Shown here in pieces: positions 6,393 through 8,950 of a stretch of DNA of 8,950 nt; the first letter of the stretch is position 1, and each line of letters starts with the position of its first letter. The notes beneath the pieces are model-generated. The model was given only the letters and a program-made list of their open reading frames with translations. It was not told the DNA's origin and searched no databases. Made by a program: the position numbers and the translations under genes. Origin of the DNA: JBFXEO01 sp050180015 (lineage in GTDB: Bacteria; Bacteroidota; Bacteroidia; Bacteroidales; Tenuifilaceae); NCBI GenBank assembly GCA_050180015.1, contig JBFXEO010000117.1, positions 1 through 8,950 on the forward strand. Reading direction: 5' to 3'.

Positions 6393-7523
6393 TTATACCG
6401 GTATCCCGGAATTCATTAAGTCCGTTAAGAACTCTGACAACGACATTGTGGTTCCGTCCTTGAATACTAAAAGTAAATCGTAGTAAGATTCATCTTCTCC
6501 GGGAGAAAAGTTAAGAAATTCATATACAATATCCCCAACCTTTTTCCCATTAATGCTAACTGAAGCCTCGAATTGTTCATTCACCAATGCTGTTAGCTGC
6601 TCTTCCGTTACGTTAGGGTTATCAAAATCAACACCATCAATAATATTTTCGATATTTTGTGCGTTTACGTTTGCTTCAACCTTAACGTTCTGGACCTGAA
6701 TATACCCGCTAATGTTTGTGGGAGTATCGTCCATGCTGGAAGACCCATACGCACCCACTAAATCGGCCTTAATAATAGAAGTACCATCATACTTAAAGTT
6801 AACATTTAAACTTGCTGTTCTATTTTCAAAACCATAGGTTACCGATAACGTAAACGGACTTAAACTTACGTTGACATTCAAATTCGAAGGTTCTCCTACC
6901 GCATCGCCGCTGGCAATCCATGTTGCCGAAAAATCGATGTCAAAAACCTTGGTGCTATTAACGTAAATATCCGCGCTGATTTCTGTTGGCTCAGTATATG
7001 TGTATGTTCCATAATCATCTGTCTCGGTAATTGTTACCTCTTCATAGCTATAGAGTGTAAGGGTTGCATTGTTGGTTGCTCCAGAAATTCCTGCCGTAGG
7101 GTATTTAATTATAATTTTATTGCTTGGTTCCCCCAGCGTAATATCCCAACTTCTACTACTGGTATTCCATGTGTAAGTTCCCACATAATCATCAAAATTA
7201 AAATCATTCTCCTTGGTTGCCGATTTCAATTTTTTTAAATTAATGGGTACCGCAAACTTTTTAATATTTGGGATTGCAGAGGTCTTGTAGTTATCGGAGA
7301 ATGGATCATCTTCGTTGGTAACGTCCATTAAGGCATTAATGGCCGTCATCCCGTCAGAGGTTTGTACTTCCTCCACGTAGCCAGTTATGTCGGATTCCAG
7401 GTTTGTCAGCTCCGCCTGAGCCTGCTCCGTGGACATTTCGTCATCATCGTCGTCGCTACAGGCAACAAAAAAAACCGATGATAACATCATCATCATTACA
7501 AACAGTTTTTTCAGCTTTTGCAT
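6393..7523 (-). CDS. surface-exposed lipoprotein of unknown function
   Basis: 376 residues. The N-terminus is a lipoprotein signal peptide: basic MQKLKK, a hydrophobic core, then the lipobox FVAC with the lipidated Cys at position 22. The acidic run SDDDDDE just after that Cys resembles the Bacteroidota lipoprotein export signal that sends lipoproteins to the outer face of the outer membrane. A helical segment (about residues 30-65) precedes a long region rich in Thr, Ser, Asn and alternating hydrophobics (about 110-290), suggesting beta-sheet. The C-terminal part has mixed helix and strand. I recognise no catalytic motif or named domain. No SusC/SusD-like genes are nearby, so a glycan-uptake role is not supported. 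The start ATG at 7523 gives an ideal signal peptide. It stands alone on its strand, with a 686-bp upstream region holding a candidate leader RNA and palindromes. Confidence 0.8.
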   Translation of the reverse strand: MQKLKKLFVMMMMLSSVFFVACSDDDDDEMSTEQAQAELTNLESDITGYVEEVQTSDGMTAINALMDVTNEDDPFSDNYKTSAIPNIKKFAVPINLKKLKSATKENDFNFDDYVGTYTWNTSSRSWDITLGEPSNKIIIKYPTAGISGATNNATLTLYSYEEVTITETDDYGTYTYTEPTEISADIYVNSTKVFDIDFSATWIASGDAVGEPSNLNVNVSLSPFTLSVTYGFENRTASLNVNFKYDGTSIIKADLVGAYGSSSMDDTPTNISGYIQVQNVKVEANVNAQNIENIIDGVDFDNPNVTEEQLTALVNEQFEASVSINGKKVGDIVYEFLNFSPGEDESYYDLLLVFKDGTTMSLSEFLTDLMNSGIPV

Positions 7524-7614
7524 TGTTTTCAGTTTTAGGTTAAACTTAATTTATCTGTAAAGTATAAGGATTATCCAACCATTTTATTTTTACTTTTTTA
7601 GCCCAGACAAGTTC

Positions 7615-7644
7615 TATGCCAAAACAAGTGAATATGTTGGCATA
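7615..7644. repeat. 8-bp inverted repeat, possible operator or hairpin
   Basis: TATGCCAA (7615-7622) and TTGGCATA (7637-7644) are perfect inverted copies with a 14-bp spacer, so the half-site centres are 22 bp apart (about two helical turns). It lies about 90-120 bp upstream of the lipoprotein start. It could bind a dimeric regulator or form an 8-bp stem in a leader RNA. Confidence 0.4.
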
Positions 7645-7646
7645 CC

Positions 7647-7677
7647 ATATTAATATCTATTGCAAGATATTAATATC
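7647..7677. repeat. tandem palindromic motif ATATTAATATC x2
   Basis: The 11-bp ATATTAATATC occurs at 7647-7657 and 7667-7677, exactly 20 bp apart. The core ATATTAATAT is itself palindromic, and the second copy extends to the 12-bp palindrome GATATTAATATC. Placement on one face of the helix upstream of the lipoprotein gene suggests paired operator sites. AT-rich composition makes chance palindromes easier. Confidence 0.4.
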
Positions 7678-7715
7678 CAATATTCTGTGCAAGCTATTTT
7701 AGATTTTACCGTAAA

Positions 7716-7744
7716 CAAAAAAGAGGAGGTCAAAGACCTCCTCT
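7716..7744 (-). terminator. intrinsic terminator (minus strand)
   Basis: On the minus strand AGAGGAGGTC, loop TTT, GACCTCCTCT gives a perfect 10-bp stem followed at once by a run of six T (the last stem base included). On the plus strand the stem is followed by CTACCCC rather than T, so the terminator works in one direction only. No protein gene ends here, which implies a short minus-strand transcript starting further right. Confidence 0.75.
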
Positions 7745-7839
7745 ACCCCAAACACACGATTTAACAATAAATCGAAGAGAGTTACCCCGTCATTCTAGGA
7801 ACAAACTAACCAAATTTAACCAAGGGTAACCGCAATTAC
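7716..7839 (-). ncRNA. candidate ~125-nt small RNA or terminating leader
   Basis: On the minus strand a transcript starting about 7 nt after the TATATTTG element would run from near 7839 to the U-run at about 7717. In RNA order it can form three stems. The first is GTTACCC (7824-7830) with GGGTAAC (7781-7787), a 7-bp stem extendable by a G-U at each end, closing a loop of about 35 nt. The second is CGATTTA/TAAATCG (7757-7774), 7 bp with a 4-nt loop. The last is the terminator stem at 7722-7744. No open reading frame of note lies inside. It matches no RNA family I can recognise. It may be a free small RNA, or the aborted leader of the lipoprotein gene that starts about 190 nt downstream. Confidence 0.42.
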
Positions 7840-7845
7840 TGCTTA

Positions 7846-7853
7846 CAAATATA
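7846..7853 (-). promoter_or_regulatory. -7 element for candidate RNA/leader
   Basis: On the minus strand this reads TATATTTG, an exact TAnnTTTG match, about 100 bp upstream of the intrinsic terminator. A GGTTAC about 20 nt further upstream is only a weak -33 candidate. The surrounding DNA is AT-rich, so the match alone is modest evidence; its pairing with the terminator strengthens it. Confidence 0.4.
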
Positions 7854-8154
7854 ACGCCATTTTTTACTTTTTAGTAACCGTTAACATTTTCAGCTTAATT
7901 TAACAATTGTGGGCTATTGGCCTAAAAAGATGGAACCTCTCGACCGTAGGTATTTTATATTTTACAAGAAATATGCGAAATACCCTTTATCATATTACGG
8001 CTGAACATGAATTGTTAATGCAAAATAATTAGCTATCAGACATATATATTTATTTGCTGCCGTTGAAACAAAATTATGCTTTGCCGGTTTTAGTCTTAGG
8101 AAAAGATTACTTCATTTTTTAAAATGAGTGATTAATCAAAGAAAACTATGTGCA

Positions 8155-8187
8155 TTTGACAAATTTGCTATATATGTTTTATATTTA
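8155..8187 (+). promoter_or_regulatory. promoter of the SiaC-like gene
   Basis: TTTG at 8155-8158 and TATATTTA at 8180-8187 (one mismatch to TAnnTTTG) are separated by 21 bp, within the range for Bacteroidota sigma-ABfr promoters. Transcription would start near 8194 and give a leader of about 16 nt before the ATG at 8210. Confidence 0.45.
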
Positions 8188-8209
8188 CAATGATGATTGA
8201 AAAAATAAA

Positions 8210-8626
8210 ATGAAGGTTGATATAGAAAAAATAAAACCATTAAAGATTGAAGCTGCAATTGATTCACCCGATGTCCTCTTCGATCCGGAAACTAAAATAT
8301 TCTCTATTTCTGGTATATCGCACCCTGAAAATGCGAAGGAATTTTACCAGGAAATTTTGGTTTGGCTCGATGAATACTACGAGTATATGAAAAGTAAAGA
8401 ACCGTCTAAAATAATTGTCGATCTCAACTTCAAGTACATAAATTCATCGTCGTACAAATACCTGAGGGAGGTGTTACGTAAAATATCCAACTTCAAGAAT
8501 AACCGTTTTACCATTGAGGTTATTTGGAATTACCACGAAGAAGATGAAGATATACTAAACGAGGGGGTTGTGCTGTTTGAACTTCCTGAAATAAATCTTC
8601 CGTACCGCTGTATTCCCTACTGCTAA
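8210..8626 (+). CDS. SiaC-like regulatory phosphoprotein (DUF1987)
   Basis: 138 residues, cytoplasmic, close to the ~125 of characterised SiaC. The family features are visible: a strand FSISGISHPENAKEFY (31-46), an amphipathic helix with WLDEYYEY (52-59), a strand IIVDLNFKYINSSS (68-81) leading into a helix, and the acidic WNYHEEDEDIL segment. In Pseudomonas, SiaC is a threonine-phosphorylated switch protein controlled by the kinase SiaB and the phosphatase SiaA, and it activates a diguanylate cyclase. The residue corresponding to the family's usual Thr in the N-T-S-S-S-type loop appears to be Ser79 here; this alignment is by eye. No siaA, siaB or cyclase gene is in the window. It has its own promoter and converges on the next gene with a 12-bp gap. 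The start has no close alternative and fits the promoter distance. Confidence 0.78.
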   Translation: MKVDIEKIKPLKIEAAIDSPDVLFDPETKIFSISGISHPENAKEFYQEILVWLDEYYEYMKSKEPSKIIVDLNFKYINSSSYKYLREVLRKISNFKNNRFTIEVIWNYHEEDEDILNEGVVLFELPEINLPYRCIPYC

Positions 8627-8638
8627 GGCAGGGTGCAA

Positions 8639-8950
8639 TTACTCTGTATATGATAGTATGAATTCCGTCCTCGAAATCATACTCTTAAGGAGTTTATGCA
8701 ATACTTTTAGCTCTTCGACACCCACTTTTGCTTTTAATCGACCCGATTCTTTTTCGACGCTGAGGTATGCCGATAGATCGTTGGCTTTATAGCCGGTAAT
8801 ATCAGAGAATGATTTGCAAAGATTGGCAATGTCTGTATTTAATGCCAGCACTGTGAAATTGTAAAGCAACGATATTAACGCTGCTACAGCCGCCGGAGAT
8901 ACCACCAACGTATTGGGGCCCAGTTCAACCATGCTATTTACGGCTGTTAT
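8639..8950 (-). CDS. unrecognised protein, C-terminal part (5' end outside window)
   Basis: The frame is open from the stop at 8639 to the window edge, so the 97 residues after the Met encoded at 8932 may be only the end of a longer protein; the six codons upstream contain no stop. The visible part begins with a hydrophobic stretch (about residues 8-28 counted from that Met, TLVVSPAAVAALISLLY...). This could be a membrane helix or a buried amphipathic helix. A charged, helix-rich tail follows, with DITGYKANDLSAYLS and a Lys/Glu-rich segment to the end. I do not recognise the family. It converges with the SiaC-like gene across 12 bp without a clear terminator, so the transcripts probably overlap at their 3' ends. 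Confidence 0.6.
   Translation of the reverse strand: MTAVNSMVELGPNTLVVSPAAVAALISLLYNFTVLALNTDIANLCKSFSDITGYKANDLSAYLSVEKESGRLKAKVGVEELKVLHKLLKSMISRTEFILSYTE

Larger units (their letters stand above)
7524..8209. other. 686-bp intergenic region with regulatory structure
   Basis: No convincing protein-coding gene is seen. From left to right it holds an 8-bp inverted repeat (7615-7644), two copies of ATATTAATATC (7647-7657 and 7667-7677), and a minus-strand intrinsic terminator with two hairpin-forming segments and a -7 element (7716-7853). About 290 bp of AT-rich sequence with no clear feature follows, then the promoter of the + strand SiaC-like gene (8155-8187). Only one exact TAnnTTTG upstream of the lipoprotein gene is close enough to serve it, at 7846-7853. 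Confidence 0.6.

Noticed and set aside
7930..8004. 24-residue plus-strand open frame in the large intergenic region
   Set aside because: It is short and has no promoter or ribosome-binding signal that I can see. Frames of this length are common by chance.
8069..8076. TAATTTTG on the minus strand as a second -7 element
   Set aside because: It matches TAnnTTTG, but no -33 TTG is at a suitable distance and the DNA around it is very AT-rich. It remains possible but unsupported.
8620..8631. CTGC-TAAG-GCAG hairpin at the end of the SiaC-like gene
   Set aside because: A 4-bp stem without a T-run is too weak to call a terminator.
1..8950. Mobile element, CRISPR array, tRNA or defence cluster
   Set aside because: No transposase, integrase, terminal inverted repeats, spaced direct repeats or tRNA cloverleaf were seen. 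Most genes are conserved housekeeping or metabolic families.

Overview
The window looks like chromosomal DNA of an anaerobic or facultative member of the Bacteroidota (Bacteroidales/Marinilabiliales type). The evidence is AT-leaning sequence, no strong Shine-Dalgarno sites, several exact matches to the Bacteroidota -7 element TAnnTTTG, a lipoprotein with an acidic Bacteroidota-type surface-export signal, and a four-gene ferredoxin-dependent 2-oxoacid oxidoreductase cluster. This placement is inferred from content, not from a database search. No insertion sequence, CRISPR array, tRNA or rRNA was recognised.

Left block (1-3341, + strand): the C-terminal part of a PLP-dependent class I/II aminotransferase is followed by ferredoxin, alpha, beta and gamma subunits of a 2-oxoacid:ferredoxin oxidoreductase (order D-A-B-C, Kor/Vor type). 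Spacing is tight and korA and korB overlap by 8 bp. Read together, the genes can convert an amino acid to a 2-oxoacid and then to an acyl-CoA plus reduced ferredoxin. The reverse direction, reductive 2-oxoacid synthesis followed by transamination, is equally possible. A hairpin at 3355-3378 separates this block from the next, convergent one.

Middle block (3383-5749, - strand): a probable operon transcribed yicC, gmk, nadD, small TPR gene. It encodes an endoribonuclease family protein, guanylate kinase, the NAD-biosynthesis adenylyltransferase, and a small tetratricopeptide protein. A divergent intergenic region (5750-5962) carries opposing TAnnTTTG elements and a perfect 20-bp palindrome almost exactly midway between them. 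To its right lies a small four-helix membrane protein of the DUF486/DMT family (+). A strong hairpin terminator at 6359-6382 separates it from a convergent surface lipoprotein gene of unknown function (-).

Right block (7524-8950): a 686-bp non-coding stretch contains the most interesting structure in the window. It is a promoter-like element, two hairpins and a textbook intrinsic terminator, all on the minus strand and about 190 bp upstream of the lipoprotein start. It could be a ~125-nt small RNA or a terminating leader (attenuator). Palindromic operator-like repeats lie between it and the lipoprotein gene. After it come a SiaC-like (DUF1987) regulatory phosphoprotein gene (+) and the C-terminal end of an unrecognised minus-strand gene that runs off the window.

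Most of the window is conserved housekeeping or energy metabolism. I see no clear evidence of a wholly new system. The candidate RNA/leader is the best lead.
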